This document shows, in pieces, positions 47,503 through 56,725 of a DNA stretch of 64,000 nt. Each line of letters starts with the position of its first letter. Position 1 is the stretch's first letter. The stretch covers positions 6,014,001 to 6,078,000 of the forward strand of contig CP119311.1 of NCBI GenBank assembly GCA_029202545.1, read 5' to 3'. This stretch comes from Candidatus Pseudobacter hemicellulosilyticus (lineage in GTDB: Bacteria; Bacteroidota; Bacteroidia; Chitinophagales; Chitinophagaceae). A program made the position numbers and the translations under genes. Under the pieces are notes generated by a model, which worked only from the letters and a program-made list of their open reading frames with translations, did not search any database and was not told where the DNA came from.

Positions 47503-48723
47503 TCAGTTGGCCCTGCGTTTCATTTCCTTGCGGATCAGTCCCAACTCACGTCCGGTCTGACCGGCCACGGAAGAATTCTCCTGGGCCCGGCGCATCAGGT
47601 AAGGCACTACATCACCAATAGGACCAAAGGGCAGGTATTTGCTGACTGAGTAGCCGGCCCTGGCCAGGTTAAAAGTGATATTATCGCTCATGCCAAACAG
47701 TTGCGAGAAATGTACATGTGGGTGGTTATGCGGGATCTTCTTGGCATCCATCAGCTGTGTGGTCAGCAGACTGCTCAGCTCATTATGCGAAGCTACGATC
47801 AGCGAGATCCTGTCCAGGTTATCAACGCAGAAACGGACAGCAGCGTCATAATCGCGGTCAGTAGCCGCTTTATCAGCCTGGATGGGATCAGTATACCCTT
47901 TTTCCTGGGCGCGTTCCCTTTCCTTTTCCATGTAGGCGCCGCGTACCAGTTTGGCGCCCAGGACATAGTCCAGCTGTGTGGCCTGTTCGTAGCTATTCTT
48001 CAGGAAGGCGAAGCGGTCATGGCGGTATAGCTGAATAGTGTTGAAGATCACAGCCCTGCTTTTATTGTACCTGGCCATCATTTTCATGGTGAGGGCGTCA
48101 ACAGGGTCCTGGATCCAAGAATCCTCTGCGTCCACCAGTACACTAACCTTGGTCTGAGCGGCGGCGGCGGCAATGGTATCCATGCGTTTTTCCACCCGTT
48201 CCCATTCCTCCTTCTCCCCATCAGTGAGCCCGTCTGTATTGATCCGGCCCTGATACCCGCTGGATGCATCAGCGGCAGCGTCCAGTTTTTCCAGCAGGCC
48301 AAAACGGGCCAGGCCGGTCACTTTCACGCTCATGAAAGGCATATTAGGTTGTGTATCGCAGTAACGGATCACTTTCACAAACTCCTCACAGGCATGGTCA
48401 AAGTTATCCTCCCCCTCTTTACCTTCCACGCCATAATCGAGGATCACCTGGACCTTAAACCGGCCCAGTTTATCAGCCACCTGTGCAGTCTCCACCAGGG
48501 TTTCGCCACCTACAAACTGTTCAAAAATGGTGCTGCGGATCAACCCTTTGATGGGCAGGCCGGAGCGGATAGCCCAGGGTGTAAGCCGGGTACCCCATTT
48601 TACAACTGCGGGAAATCCCATGGAAGAGAAAAGAAAACGAGCCTTTTTCAGCTCTTTGTCGCTCTTGTAAGCGAAAGCGTATTCGGTATTATCGAATGAA
48701 ATGAGGGGGTGAGGATTGTCCAT
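47503..48723 (-). CDS. proline dehydrogenase family protein
   Basis: FAD enzyme oxidising proline to pyrroline-5-carboxylate, 406 residues from the ATG at 48723 (MDNPHPLISF). The promoter sits too close for the longer frame to be used. Barrel motifs seen are SVLVDAEDSWIQ, LGAKLVRGAYMEKER and a closing RRAQENSSVAGQTGRELG. It is the stand-alone, PRODH-only form; the P5C dehydrogenase partner is not in the window. Confidence 0.92.
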   Translation of the reverse strand: MDNPHPLISFDNTEYAFAYKSDKELKKARFLFSSMGFPAVVKWGTRLTPWAIRSGLPIKGLIRSTIFEQFVGGETLVETAQVADKLGRFKVQVILDYGVEGKEGEDNFDHACEEFVKVIRYCDTQPNMPFMSVKVTGLARFGLLEKLDAAADASSGYQGRINTDGLTDGEKEEWERVEKRMDTIAAAAAQTKVSVLVDAEDSWIQDPVDALTMKMMARYNKSRAVIFNTIQLYRHDRFAFLKNSYEQATQLDYVLGAKLVRGAYMEKERERAQEKGYTDPIQADKAATDRDYDAAVRFCVDNLDRISLIVASHNELSSLLTTQLMDAKKIPHNHPHVHFSQLFGMSDNITFNLARAGYSVSKYLPFGPIGDVVPYLMRRAQENSSVAGQTGRELGLIRKEMKRRAN

Positions 48724-48727
48724 AGTA

Positions 48728-48741
48728 CTAACAAATGTTAG
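48728..48741. promoter_or_regulatory. inverted repeat CTAACA-AA-TGTTAG, possible operator
   Basis: Perfect 6-bp dyad just downstream of the proline dehydrogenase -7 element and 4 bases before its start codon, inside the 53-base divergent gap with the epimerase gene. It is placed to act as an operator or a 5' mRNA stem. Confidence 0.45.
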
Positions 48742-48744
48742 GCG

Positions 48745-48775
48745 CAAAAGTAAGTTAAAGATGGTATTTTGCAAG
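48745..48775 (-). promoter_or_regulatory. promoter of proline dehydrogenase
   Basis: On the minus strand CTTG (48775-48772), 19-base spacer, TACTTTTG (48752-48745). This differs from TTTG-N19-TAnnTTTG by a single base. It predicts a leader of about 15 bases. Confidence 0.7.
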
Positions 48776-48776
48776 T

Positions 48777-49874
48777 ATGATTATAATCAAGACGGAGATC
48801 TGGAAGTTCAGCATTCCGATGTATCCGTTCACCATAGCCACCGGCACCATGCATTATGCCCAGAATACCTTTATCCGCATACATACGGATGAGGGTTTCT
48901 ATGGCGTGGGAGAATGCTCCGCCTTCCCTATGATTGCGGGTGAAACACAGGCTACCTGCTTTGAGATGGCCAAAGATTTTGCCGCCCTCTGGAAAGGTAA
49001 GGACGCCTTTGCTATTGAAGAGCGTATGCAGGAACTGCATGCTTTTACCGCTTTCAACAGCACTATCAAAAGCGCTTTTGATATGGCCCTGTTTGACCTG
49101 GCCGCCAAACAGGCCGGAAAGCCGCTGTACCAGTACCTGGGCGGGGAGCTGAAACCGCTGGAGACCGACCTCACCATTGGTATTGATACGCCGGAAAATA
49201 TGGGCGCCAAAGCCGCGGATTTTGTACAGCGCGGCGTACGTATCCTCAAAGTAAAGCTGGGGAAGAACCCAGCTGAAGACGTGGAAAGGATCAAAAGGAT
49301 CCGGGAAGCGGCCGGCGACGGCGTCCTGCTGCGGGTAGACGCCAACCAGGGCTGGAGTTATGAGGACGCCCTTTTTGCCCTGCAGGCCATCAGCCCCTAC
49401 AGCATTGAGTTCTGCGAACAGCCGATGCGATACTGGGATGATGATAAGCTGCACGACCTGCGGAGAAATTCACCCGTAAAGATCATGGCGGACGAAAGCG
49501 TATTTGACCATCATGACGCCCTGCGCCTGATCCATGCCGATGCCTGTGATTATGTCAATATCAAATTTGCCAAATCAGGAGGTCTGCTGGAAGCCCGACA
49601 GATCAGTGCCGTCTGCGCACAGCACCATATTCCCTGTATGATGGGCGGTATGCTGGAAAGCCGTGTGGCGCTCACGGCCTTTGCCCATTTTGCCCTCTCG
49701 CAGGAAAATATTATCTTCTACGATATGGATACCTGCATGCTGGGCCACAAGGCTGATCCGGTTACCGGCGGCGTAAATTACAATGGCTTTATCCTGGAAA
49801 TACCCGGAGCACCTGGCATTGGCGCTGACGCCGATGACGCATTCCTGGCTGATCTGGAAAAAATAACTATATGA
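48777..49874 (+). CDS. dipeptide epimerase (enolase superfamily)
   Basis: A 365-residue member of the mandelate racemase/muconate-lactonizing-enzyme group. The acid-base lysine pair is in LKVKLG (Lys158, Lys160). Metal ligands are Asp188 (RVDANQGW), Glu214 (FCEQPM) and Asp239 (MADESV), with the opposite-face lysine Lys263 in NIKFAKSGG. This set is that of L-Ala-D/L-Glu-type epimerases, which act on murein peptides. The exact dipeptide specificity is not readable. It is divergent from proline dehydrogenase. Confidence 0.87.
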   Translation: MIIIKTEIWKFSIPMYPFTIATGTMHYAQNTFIRIHTDEGFYGVGECSAFPMIAGETQATCFEMAKDFAALWKGKDAFAIEERMQELHAFTAFNSTIKSAFDMALFDLAAKQAGKPLYQYLGGELKPLETDLTIGIDTPENMGAKAADFVQRGVRILKVKLGKNPAEDVERIKRIREAAGDGVLLRVDANQGWSYEDALFALQAISPYSIEFCEQPMRYWDDDKLHDLRRNSPVKIMADESVFDHHDALRLIHADACDYVNIKFAKSGGLLEARQISAVCAQHHIPCMMGGMLESRVALTAFAHFALSQENIIFYDMDTCMLGHKADPVTGGVNYNGFILEIPGAPGIGADADDAFLADLEKITI

Positions 49875-49916
49875 TTTAATGAACATTATGGTAGTCCCTA
49901 ACTACTGTTAGTTTAT

Positions 49917-49924
49917 TATCTTTG
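49917..49924 (+). promoter_or_regulatory. -7 element (TATCTTTG) before the thioesterase gene
   Basis: Exact TAnnTTTG match 14 bases upstream of the ATG. No matching -33 element is visible. The short distance implies a very short leader. Confidence 0.5.
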
Positions 49925-49938
49925 CAAAAATTACCCTG

Positions 49939-50460
49939 ATGGATCTTAAAGAAAAAAAGGCTACAGACTCTTTTGTAGTGATGACCGAGCTGGTCCTGCC
50001 CAACGATACCAATACCTTTGGTAACCTGATGGGCGGCCGGCTGATGTACTGGATGGATATAGCCGCTGCCCTTTCCGCCATGAAACATTGCGCCGCTCCT
50101 GTAGTGACGGCCTCTGTAGATAATATCTCTTTTGAAAGTCCCATCAAGCTGGGCAATGTAGTACATATTGAAGCTACCGTATCCCGTGCCTTCAACTCTT
50201 CCATGGAAGTACACCTGCGGGTATGGGGCGAGGACGCTATCCACCAGTACCGCTACCCCAGCAATGAAGCCTATTACACTTTTGTAGCCCTGGATCCCAA
50301 CGGTAATCCCAGGCCGGTACCCCGGCTGCTGCCGGAAACAACCGAAGAAAAAAATCTGTTTGAAGGCGCCCTGCGCCGGCGGCAACTGCGCCTTATCCTG
50401 GGTGGAAAAATGAAACCTGCGGATGCTACTGAGCTGAAGGCGCTCTTTCAGGTACCTTAA
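49939..50460 (+). CDS. acyl-CoA thioesterase (hotdog fold)
   Basis: A 173-residue single hotdog domain of the YciA/ACOT type. NDTNTFGNLMGGRLMYWMD contains the family Asn/Asp-G-x-x-x-G signature, then AVVTASVDNISFESPI. It hydrolyses acyl-CoA to free acid and CoA; the chain-length preference is unknown. Its last 35 bases overlap the 3' end of the convergent acyltransferase gene, so both are encoded on opposite strands there. Confidence 0.9.
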   Translation: MDLKEKKATDSFVVMTELVLPNDTNTFGNLMGGRLMYWMDIAAALSAMKHCAAPVVTASVDNISFESPIKLGNVVHIEATVSRAFNSSMEVHLRVWGEDAIHQYRYPSNEAYYTFVALDPNGNPRPVPRLLPETTEEKNLFEGALRRRQLRLILGGKMKPADATELKALFQVP

Positions 50461-51187
50461 ACTGCCTTTCCCGGTTCTGCTCAATGGCAAACATGACCTG
50501 CTCCAGGATAACTTCCGGCGGGGCGTCATAATCAATGTCCATAGGCTCCTTGAACCGGACGGTCAGCATGCTCCCCTTCTTTTTGAAGCGTAATCCTTTT
50601 TTATCGAATGCACGCCAGAAACCATTGATCACCACCGGCACCACAATGGGCCGGCACATTTTGATGATCATGGCAGTACCCTTGCGCCCGGGCGAGAAAG
50701 GTTTGGTAGTACCCTGCGGGAAAGTGATGACCCAGTTGCTTTCCAGGGCCCGCGTGATCTTGCGCGTATCCGAAGGGTCCAGGCCCCGCCTTACTTCCTT
50801 GCCTTCAGAGCGCCAGGTCCTTTTGACAGTAATGGCCCCGGCCATGGTAAAAAGCCGGCTGATAAAGCTGGCGCGCATGGTTTCCTCCGCTGCTACATAA
50901 TATACCCGGGTGAAAGGATTCAACAGGTAATAGGGAATGCCCAGCTTATTCATCTTACCCCATTTCACTGCACAGAAAATATGCAGGAAGGTGATCACAT
51001 CGGCAAAATAGGTCTGGTGATTACTCACGAACAGGACGTTCTTTTTCGGCAGCTTGCTGATATGTTCGGTCCCGCTGATATGCAGTTTATTAACAATGGT
51101 CAATCCGGGATAGGAAACAATCCCTACCACCGCATACACTACCTTCCGCACAATATTGACCTGCCTGACCTTCTCCCAGAATGACAT
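50426..51187 (-). CDS. lysophospholipid (1-acylglycerol-3-phosphate-type) acyltransferase
   Basis: PlsC-like acyltransferase, 253 residues from the ATG at 51187. A TTG eight codons earlier is an alternative. Visible parts are a hydrophobic N-terminus, the acyltransferase box in SNHQTYFADV (His followed by an acidic residue after five rather than the usual four positions), and the later FPQGTTKPFSPG glycerol-phosphate block. It transfers acyl groups to a lysolipid at the inner membrane. It overlaps the thioesterase tail-to-tail. Confidence 0.85.
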   Translation of the reverse strand: MSFWEKVRQVNIVRKVVYAVVGIVSYPGLTIVNKLHISGTEHISKLPKKNVLFVSNHQTYFADVITFLHIFCAVKWGKMNKLGIPYYLLNPFTRVYYVAAEETMRASFISRLFTMAGAITVKRTWRSEGKEVRRGLDPSDTRKITRALESNWVITFPQGTTKPFSPGRKGTAMIIKMCRPIVVPVVINGFWRAFDKKGLRFKKKGSMLTVRFKEPMDIDYDAPPEVILEQVMFAIEQNRERQFKVPERAPSAQ

Positions 51188-51362
51188 GGATTGAATTTGA
51201 TTGGCTGCCAATTTAAGGAAATGTTAATAAACCTCCGGTCATTAATTTCCGGGTTGGGGGCCTTGTGTAATCTGTTTACTTTTCACATCCGGATAATAAC
51301 AAACTAATTCCCGGTTGCCGATAGCAGTATGCGATGGCCCACAATAACAAAAAATAGTACGT

Positions 51363-52085
51363 ATGAAAAAGATGATCGCCATGAGCGCCCTGGTACTGAT
51401 GACAGTTGCCAGCTTTGCACAGGAAACCCCTGTTGTTGCAGACTCCCGCAGGACCGTTACCGTCAGTGGCAGTGCGGAAATGGAAATAGTCCCTGATGAG
51501 ATCTATGTGGTAATTGACCTGAAAGAATATGAGAAGAAAGGCAATAAGACCAGCCTGGAAAAGATAAAGACGGATTTCCTGGAAAAATGCCGGAGCATCG
51601 GCCTGGCCGACAGCCTGATCTCCATCGCTTCCTACGATGGTTATACCGCCAATCCCTGGCTCACCAAACGCAAAAAAAAGGAGGAGATGAACGCCAGCAT
51701 TTCTTACCAGATCAAGTTCACCAACAGCCGGAAAATGGACGAGCTGGTGAACCTGCTGGATGATGACGCCACACAGAATTTCCGGATCGTCAGGACCTGG
51801 CACAGCAAAATGACGGAGTACCGCAAACAACTGAAGATCCAGGCGGTGAAAGAAGCCAAAGAAAAAGCGGTGTACCTAGCAGAAGCTATTAATGAGAAGG
51901 TGTATAATGCCATCAAAATTGTAGAACCACAGGATATAATGGTACAGCCCTATCGCGGCTCACAAGCGATGCTATCCAATGTGGTCATGGACGCCAAGTA
52001 CAAAGCTGATGTATATGACAGTGGTATTGATTTCAAAAAGATCAAGCTGCGCTTTGAAGTAGAGGTGGTCTTTGGCCTGCGTTAA
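51363..52085 (+). CDS. SIMPL (DUF541) domain protein
   Basis: A 240-residue exported protein with a signal peptide (about 1-20, SFAQE). The SIMPL domain is recognised from VTVSGSAEMEIVPDEIYVVI and the helical AVKEAKEKAVYLAEAI segment. Family members are periplasmic or outer-membrane oligomers linked to stress and kinase-interacting proteins, but no common biochemical function is established. It is monocistronic and ends at a strong terminator. Confidence 0.88.
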   Translation: MKKMIAMSALVLMTVASFAQETPVVADSRRTVTVSGSAEMEIVPDEIYVVIDLKEYEKKGNKTSLEKIKTDFLEKCRSIGLADSLISIASYDGYTANPWLTKRKKKEEMNASISYQIKFTNSRKMDELVNLLDDDATQNFRIVRTWHSKMTEYRKQLKIQAVKEAKEKAVYLAEAINEKVYNAIKIVEPQDIMVQPYRGSQAMLSNVVMDAKYKADVYDSGIDFKKIKLRFEVEVVFGLR

Positions 52086-52099
52086 ATAGTTATTATAAA

Positions 52100-52140
52100 G
52101 CAACGGGCCGGTCATCCTGGATGACCGGCCCGTTGCTTTT
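52100..52140 (+). terminator. terminator after the SIMPL gene
   Basis: Perfect 16-bp GC-rich stem (52100-52115 with 52121-52136), loop CCTGG, followed by TTTT. It lies 14 bases after the stop codon. Confidence 0.9.
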
Positions 52141-52144
52141 ATAG

Positions 52145-52152
52145 TATCTTTG
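52145..52152 (+). promoter_or_regulatory. -7 element (TATCTTTG) before the HAD phosphatase gene
   Basis: Exact TAnnTTTG match ending 6 bases before the ATG at 52159. This gives an almost leaderless transcript. The -33 position falls inside the preceding terminator stem and shows no TTTG. Confidence 0.5.
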
Positions 52153-52158
52153 CGGGCT

Positions 52159-52815
52159 ATGAAACCTACTACCGTCATCTTCGACATGGATGGACTGCTT
52201 ATTGACTCAGAACCCTACTGGGAAGAAGCAGGCAAAGAGACCCTGGAAAACTTCAATATCAGCCTCACGCCCCACCAATACCATAGCTCCACCGGACTGC
52301 GCACCCGCGAATGGATCCACTGGTGGTTCAGCTGGTTCAAGGTAGACTTGAAACATGCCGTTGCCGCCGAAGAGACCATCATCAGCAAAGCCATTGAGAA
52401 GATCGGCGCCAAAGCCCTGCCCATGCCCGGCGCTGATACCATCTTTGAATTCTTCAAAGAAAGAGATTTTAAGATCGGGCTGGCTACCTCTTCCCCCCAC
52501 GCCCTGGTAGATGTAGTAGCCGATAAACTCGGGATCCGTCATTACCTACAGGCCACGGCCTCTGCAGAAGAGTTACCGTATGGCAAGCCCCACCCGCAGG
52601 TATACCTCAACTGCGCAGAAGCCTTGCAGGCATCCCCGCTGCATTGTATCTGCTTTGAGGATTCCTTCAATGGCATGATTGCCGCCAAGGCGGCCCGGAT
52701 GAAATGTGTGGTGATCCCTGCGCCTCATCACGCACAGGAAACCAAATGGGATGCAGCCGATCTGAAATTGAATGGACTGCCGGATTTTACTGAAGCGGTG
52801 CTGAACAGCCTGTAG
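52159..52815 (+). CDS. HAD-superfamily phosphatase (beta-phosphoglucomutase-like)
   Basis: A 218-residue HAD-IA enzyme. Motif I is VIFDMDGLLIDSEP (nucleophile Asp9, Asp11), motif II the Ser in LATSSPH, motif III the Lys in GKPHPQVYL, and motif IV CFEDSFNGMIAA. This set is typical of 2-deoxyglucose-6-phosphatase or beta-phosphoglucomutase relatives, which dephosphorylate sugar phosphates. Substrate unknown. A start at TTG three codons upstream is less likely than the ATG. Confidence 0.9.
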   Translation: MKPTTVIFDMDGLLIDSEPYWEEAGKETLENFNISLTPHQYHSSTGLRTREWIHWWFSWFKVDLKHAVAAEETIISKAIEKIGAKALPMPGADTIFEFFKERDFKIGLATSSPHALVDVVADKLGIRHYLQATASAEELPYGKPHPQVYLNCAEALQASPLHCICFEDSFNGMIAAKAARMKCVVIPAPHHAQETKWDAADLKLNGLPDFTEAVLNSL

Positions 52816-52871
52816 CTGTTCCGGCAATAATAAAATAAGGTAGGATCAACAACTGAACCCGGATAGACTGA

Positions 52872-52964
52872 CTATCGCGGGGAATCACAATAGTGAAAGA
52901 AGAAAATGATGATAATGATAACGATGAAAGTTAGTAAAGACTTTCCTTTACCAGATGTTTCCAT
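52872..52964 (-). CDS. candidate 30-residue single-helix membrane protein
   Basis: A short reading frame: ATG at 52964, TAG at 52872-52874. It encodes a polar basic start (METSGKGKSLL), one hydrophobic segment (TFIVIIIIIFFFHY, about 12-25) and a short tail CDSPR. The charge pattern (basic before, acidic after the helix) suits a small inner-membrane protein. Support is only the composition and its position alone in a 700-base gap. A purine-rich AAAGAT lies just upstream. No homologue is known to me. Confidence 0.4.
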   Translation of the reverse strand: METSGKGKSLLTFIVIIIIIFFFHYCDSPR

Positions 52965-53455
52965 AAAGATGATAGTTTAAAGGGTATAAATCCATAACCT
53001 TGTCCCGGTCCGCCAACAGGGGAAGATTATAGCAATAAGCTACGATCAGCGCTTAATCAGTAAAGGGGTTATTGCAAGATTTCTCGAAAAGGCCAGGAAG
53101 GGCCAAAGATAATAACATAATTACATATAGCATAAAAATACCCGTAAAAGCTCTTTCAATCATAAACATTCCGGGAAACTACGTATATGCATCAGTTAAG
53201 TTGTAAAAAGTACACAAATGCCGATGTTTTTTGCCATTAACTGTGACGGTGGCTGTGTATAGAATAGTTTCAGCGCTTTTCAAGTCATTCTTGCTGCATC
53301 TGATTTGCGAAGAGAATAGGGAGCAACAGTGTCCTTGGCAGAAAGTGTTTGGTTGGCCTGCGAGGGCAGTTGCAACACCGGCAGGAGATCATTCAAAAGC
53401 AGGGCCAACAGGCAGCTTTGTACCGGACCGGAATTTGCAGCAATCGCCAGCGGGC
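52965..53455. other. intergenic region with no recognised gene
   Basis: About 490 bases between the small membrane-protein candidate and the rpsA terminator. The left part is AT-rich and probably holds that gene's promoter. The right part (53231-53450) is open on the plus strand but its translation has no recognisable or gene-like character. No RNA gene is seen. Confidence 0.4.
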
Positions 53456-53497
53456 AAAGAAAAAGGTTGAAGCGTGTTTGACCACACTTCAACCTTT
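53456..53497 (-). terminator. terminator of rpsA
   Basis: A 15-bp stem with one G-U or mismatch pair (53462-53476 with 53483-53497), 6-base loop, followed on the minus strand by a T-rich tail (TTCTTTG). It lies 23 bases after the rpsA stop codon. Confidence 0.85.
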
Positions 53498-53519
53498 AAA
53501 GTATTACTTGAAAGATCAA

Positions 53520-55490
53520 TTACTGATTGTTCTCAGTGCTGCCGGTAGCTTCGCCACCTTCTTTCTCTTCCTGTTTCAGTTTCTCCTTGATCTGAGCCAG
53601 GGCGCCGAGATCACCTAAAGTGGCTTTCTCTACCTTGCTCTGGATATTCTTAACAGCTTTCTTCGTCTTGTCAGACTCAGCACGGGCTTCCTTGCGGACG
53701 GCTTCTTTCTCGTCTACTTTGGTTTGTTCCCAGAGACGTGTATGTGATACAACAATGCGCTTTTCATTGCGATCGAATTCGATCACCATGAACTGGCCTG
53801 CTTCATCAGCTTTCATGCTGGTACCATCCTCTTTGGAGAGGTGACGGTTGGGGGCGAAGCCTTCCAGACCGTAAGGTAACTGCACAATACCGCCTTTGTC
53901 GTCCCTGCGAATGATAGTGCCTTCGTGTACAGAACCTACAGCGAAGGTATCCTGCAGGGCATTCCAGGGATCTTCTTCCAGTTGTTTATGTCCGAGTTGC
54001 AGTTTGCGGTTGTCCTTGTCGATACCGAGGATCACCACATCGATACGCTCACCTACCTTGGTGTACTCAGAGGGGTGGTTGAAGCGTTTCAGCCAGCTCA
54101 GGTCGCTGATGTGGATCATACCACCAATGCCGGGAGCCAGTTCAACAAACACACCGTAAGGAGTGATGTTTTTCACCAGGCCGTTGTGGCGGCTTCCTTC
54201 GGGGAACTTGGTTTCGATAGTGCTCCAGGGATCTTCGCTCATTTGTTTGATGGACAGGCTCATCTTGCGATTGTCTTTGTCCAGCGTAACCACTTTAGCT
54301 TCGTATTCGTCACCGAGTTTGAAGAATTCTTTGGCGTTGATGGGGGTATTGGCCCAGGTGATCTCGCTTACGTGCACCAGACCTTCTACACCAGGCATGA
54401 TCTCCAGGAATGCACCGTAATCTTCGATGTTCACCACTTTACCTTTCACAACAGCACCTTCATGCACATTCTCGGGCAGGATATCCCAAGGGTGCGGGGT
54501 CAGTTGTTTCAGGCCAAGGCTGATACGTTTTTTCTCGTCGTCGAAATCCAGTACCACCACTTTCAGTTTCTGGTCCAGTTTCAGCACCTCGCTCGGGTGG
54601 CTGATACGTCCCCAGCTGATATCGGTGATATACAGCAGGCCGTCCAGACCGCCGAGGTCCATGAACGCACCGAAATCGGTAATATTCTTGATAGTACCTT
54701 CCAGCACCTGACCTCTTTCGAGTTTGCTCATGATCTCTGCACGTTGTGCTTCGATATCGCTCTCGATGAGGGCCTTGTGGGATACTACGGCATTCTTGAT
54801 AGCTTCGTTGATCTTCACTACCTTGAACTCCATGGTCTTGCCAACAAACTGATCGTAATCAGTTACAGGCTTAACGTCAATCTGGCTGCCCGGTAAGAAT
54901 GTTTCCATACCGAATACATCCACGATCAGACCACCTTTCGTTTTAGAGGTAACAGTACCGGTAATAACTTCGCCGGTCTTGTGTACTTCAACGATACGCT
55001 CCCAGGCACGGGTAATACGGGCCTGACGGCGGCTCAGGTTCAGATGACCTTCCCTGTCTTCTTTTTCCACTACCATTACTTCCACTTCATCACCGGTTTT
55101 CAGACCAGCAATGTCACGGAACTCATTCAGGGAAACCAGACCATCACTTTTGAAACCGATGTTGATCACCACGTCAGTTTTGGTCATGGCAACTACCAGA
55201 CCTCTTACCAGTTCACCGTCGGTAACAGTCTTGAAAGTACTGTCGTACACAACATCGTACTTCGCTTTTTCTTCTTTGCTGTAAGCAGCAACATTGCGTT
55301 TGTCAATGCTCCAGTCAAAATCATCATGCGCACCTGCATCTTCAATAACGGCAGCAGGTTGAGGCTGCGCTTGAGGCAGCTCTTGCGGCTGCACTTGCTC
55401 AGGTGCTGTTGTTGTCGCTGCAGCTTCCGGTGCGCCGGAAGTCTCCTGTGCATCAGCGTTTAGTTGTTTAACAATGAAATTTTGAAACAT
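53520..55490 (-). CDS. rpsA: 30S ribosomal protein S1
   Basis: A 656-residue S1 from the ATG at 55490 (MFQNFIVKQ). A longer in-frame start would overlap the promoter. An Ala/Gln/Pro-rich N-terminal extension (about 10-60) is followed by six S1 domains. Domains 3-5 have the clear GxV-xx-I-xxxGAFV/F pattern and closing SLGLKQL, SLSIKQM and QLGHKQL. A charged Lys/Glu C-terminal tail follows. S1 holds mRNA on the 30S subunit, which matters in this phylum because mRNAs mostly lack Shine-Dalgarno pairing. Monocistronic. Confidence 0.96.
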   Translation of the reverse strand: MFQNFIVKQLNADAQETSGAPEAAATTTAPEQVQPQELPQAQPQPAAVIEDAGAHDDFDWSIDKRNVAAYSKEEKAKYDVVYDSTFKTVTDGELVRGLVVAMTKTDVVINIGFKSDGLVSLNEFRDIAGLKTGDEVEVMVVEKEDREGHLNLSRRQARITRAWERIVEVHKTGEVITGTVTSKTKGGLIVDVFGMETFLPGSQIDVKPVTDYDQFVGKTMEFKVVKINEAIKNAVVSHKALIESDIEAQRAEIMSKLERGQVLEGTIKNITDFGAFMDLGGLDGLLYITDISWGRISHPSEVLKLDQKLKVVVLDFDDEKKRISLGLKQLTPHPWDILPENVHEGAVVKGKVVNIEDYGAFLEIMPGVEGLVHVSEITWANTPINAKEFFKLGDEYEAKVVTLDKDNRKMSLSIKQMSEDPWSTIETKFPEGSRHNGLVKNITPYGVFVELAPGIGGMIHISDLSWLKRFNHPSEYTKVGERIDVVILGIDKDNRKLQLGHKQLEEDPWNALQDTFAVGSVHEGTIIRRDDKGGIVQLPYGLEGFAPNRHLSKEDGTSMKADEAGQFMVIEFDRNEKRIVVSHTRLWEQTKVDEKEAVRKEARAESDKTKKAVKNIQSKVEKATLGDLGALAQIKEKLKQEEKEGGEATGSTENNQ

Positions 55491-55523
55491 AATAAAACCC
55501 GAAGGGATTTGATTTCGGGGGAG

Positions 55524-55553
55524 CAAAGATACGCCTAATTCCGCTAACAGAAA
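55524..55553 (-). promoter_or_regulatory. promoter of rpsA
   Basis: On the minus strand TTTC, an 18-base spacer and an exact TATCTTTG (55531-55524). It is 33 bases upstream of the start codon. Confidence 0.65.
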
Positions 55554-56138
55554 GGGTTTTCTGCTTTTTTTTACTGCTGTAAAAGACTGGTTCTGAATAC
55601 TTTGACATGGGTACGCTATTTATTTTTCCCTCCCCTCTCCCAGCCCGCTCCCGGACGCCGGCATGCCTTGTTCCGAATCCTTCTTTTCAGCCTTCTGCCG
55701 GGCAAACTTCCTACTAGCAATGGCAGCATGCCTGCACACCATAGCAGTGTACAGCTGCCCGCTCATCGAACCAGCGGGCTATTCAGAATAGTTGAGCCAC
55801 TTTTTGCATCGCGCCAGCTCTTTTCCCGGTTCGTCCCACCGTTCTTTTCCGGTTTTCATACCGTTCCTTCAACACCGCTCACCTGTCTGCCTGCTGCCAA
55901 GGCATTCGTTCTCAACTCCTCGTTGTCCCTTTGCTCCTGCTTACCCGGTTTTCTGTTTCATAACTGTGCCAATCCAACCCTTTTACCCTTCTTTTTTCTC
56001 CTGGTGGAAGATTTTTCTTGTTCCCCGTCAATAGTTTTCCCACAACCATATTATTTTTGTGAAAACCTTCTCCCACAAAAATCTTTTCGACTACATTTAT
56101 TCCAGTTTTCCAATCCAATTCACTCAATCATTGATTAG
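55554..56138. other. 585-bp pyrimidine-rich intergenic region
   Basis: Lies between the divergent rpsA and DinB genes. The plus strand is strongly C/T-rich over most of its length. A 178-codon plus frame reads through it but is made of Pro, Ser, Leu and Phe with no domain, so I do not call it a gene. TATTTTTG at 56052-56059 is an exact -7 element for the DinB gene. Confidence 0.45.
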
Positions 56139-56681
56139 ATGATCACGCCGACTTTAATTCAACTCTTTGATCAGGGGTTAGACAAACTTGCCGCCGAGAT
56201 CAACCAGTACCCCGACGACGCCAGTTTATGGACCCTGCAGGAAGGGATCAGTAACACCGGAGGCAATCTCTGCCTGCATCTGACAGGTTCCCTCCAGCAT
56301 TTTTTAGGTGCTGTGCTGAACGATAGTGGTTATGTCAGGAACCGCGATGCTGAATTCTCCCTCAAAAATATCACACGCAAAAAATTGCTCGATGAAGTAG
56401 AGGCTGCACGTATAGCGGTGAAGGACACACTGGAACAACTCAGTAAAAAACAACTGGAGAAAGAATATCCTATCCAGGTCTATGGTGAGCCCATGACTAC
56501 CCAGTTTTTTATGTTCCAGCTCATCAACCATTTCCACTATCACCTGGGACAGATCAATTACCACAGGAGACTCCTGGGTAAAGCCACTGCTCCTGCTGAA
56601 GGCGCCGAAAATGGGGAAGGGGAAAAAGTAGAACTGGTTGCCAAAGTGGAAAGGACCAGGCCCGAAAGAGTAGCGAAATAG
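56139..56681 (+). CDS. DinB/DUF1572-family protein
   Basis: A 180-residue four-helix-bundle protein of the DinB/YfiT superfamily. NLCLHLTGSLQHFLG gives the first metal-type histidine, and INHFHYHLGQINYHRRLL the closing His pair, so a metal site is probable. Superfamily members include thiol-dependent transferases such as bacillithiol S-transferases, but the substrate here is unknown. The last 28 residues form a charged Glu/Lys/Arg tail not usual for the family. Confidence 0.82.
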   Translation: MITPTLIQLFDQGLDKLAAEINQYPDDASLWTLQEGISNTGGNLCLHLTGSLQHFLGAVLNDSGYVRNRDAEFSLKNITRKKLLDEVEAARIAVKDTLEQLSKKQLEKEYPIQVYGEPMTTQFFMFQLINHFHYHLGQINYHRRLLGKATAPAEGAENGEGEKVELVAKVERTRPERVAK

Positions 56682-56725
56682 GACAGCTGAGATAATTTTT
56701 GCAGGCTGCTTATAGCCCGTACTAA

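Noticed and set aside
52965..53040. Start-less minus-strand frame reading GYGFIPFKLSSLW
   Set aside because: A stop lies just upstream and there is no start codon. It overlaps the likely promoter of the small membrane-protein candidate.
53231..53470. 79-codon plus-strand frame near the rpsA terminator
   Set aside because: No recognisable protein character, and it runs into the terminator hairpin of rpsA on the other strand.
55602..56138. 178-codon plus-strand frame upstream of the DinB gene
   Set aside because: The composition is that of translated pyrimidine-rich DNA (Pro, Ser, Leu, Phe), with no domain or signal. It runs through the promoter regions of rpsA and the DinB gene.
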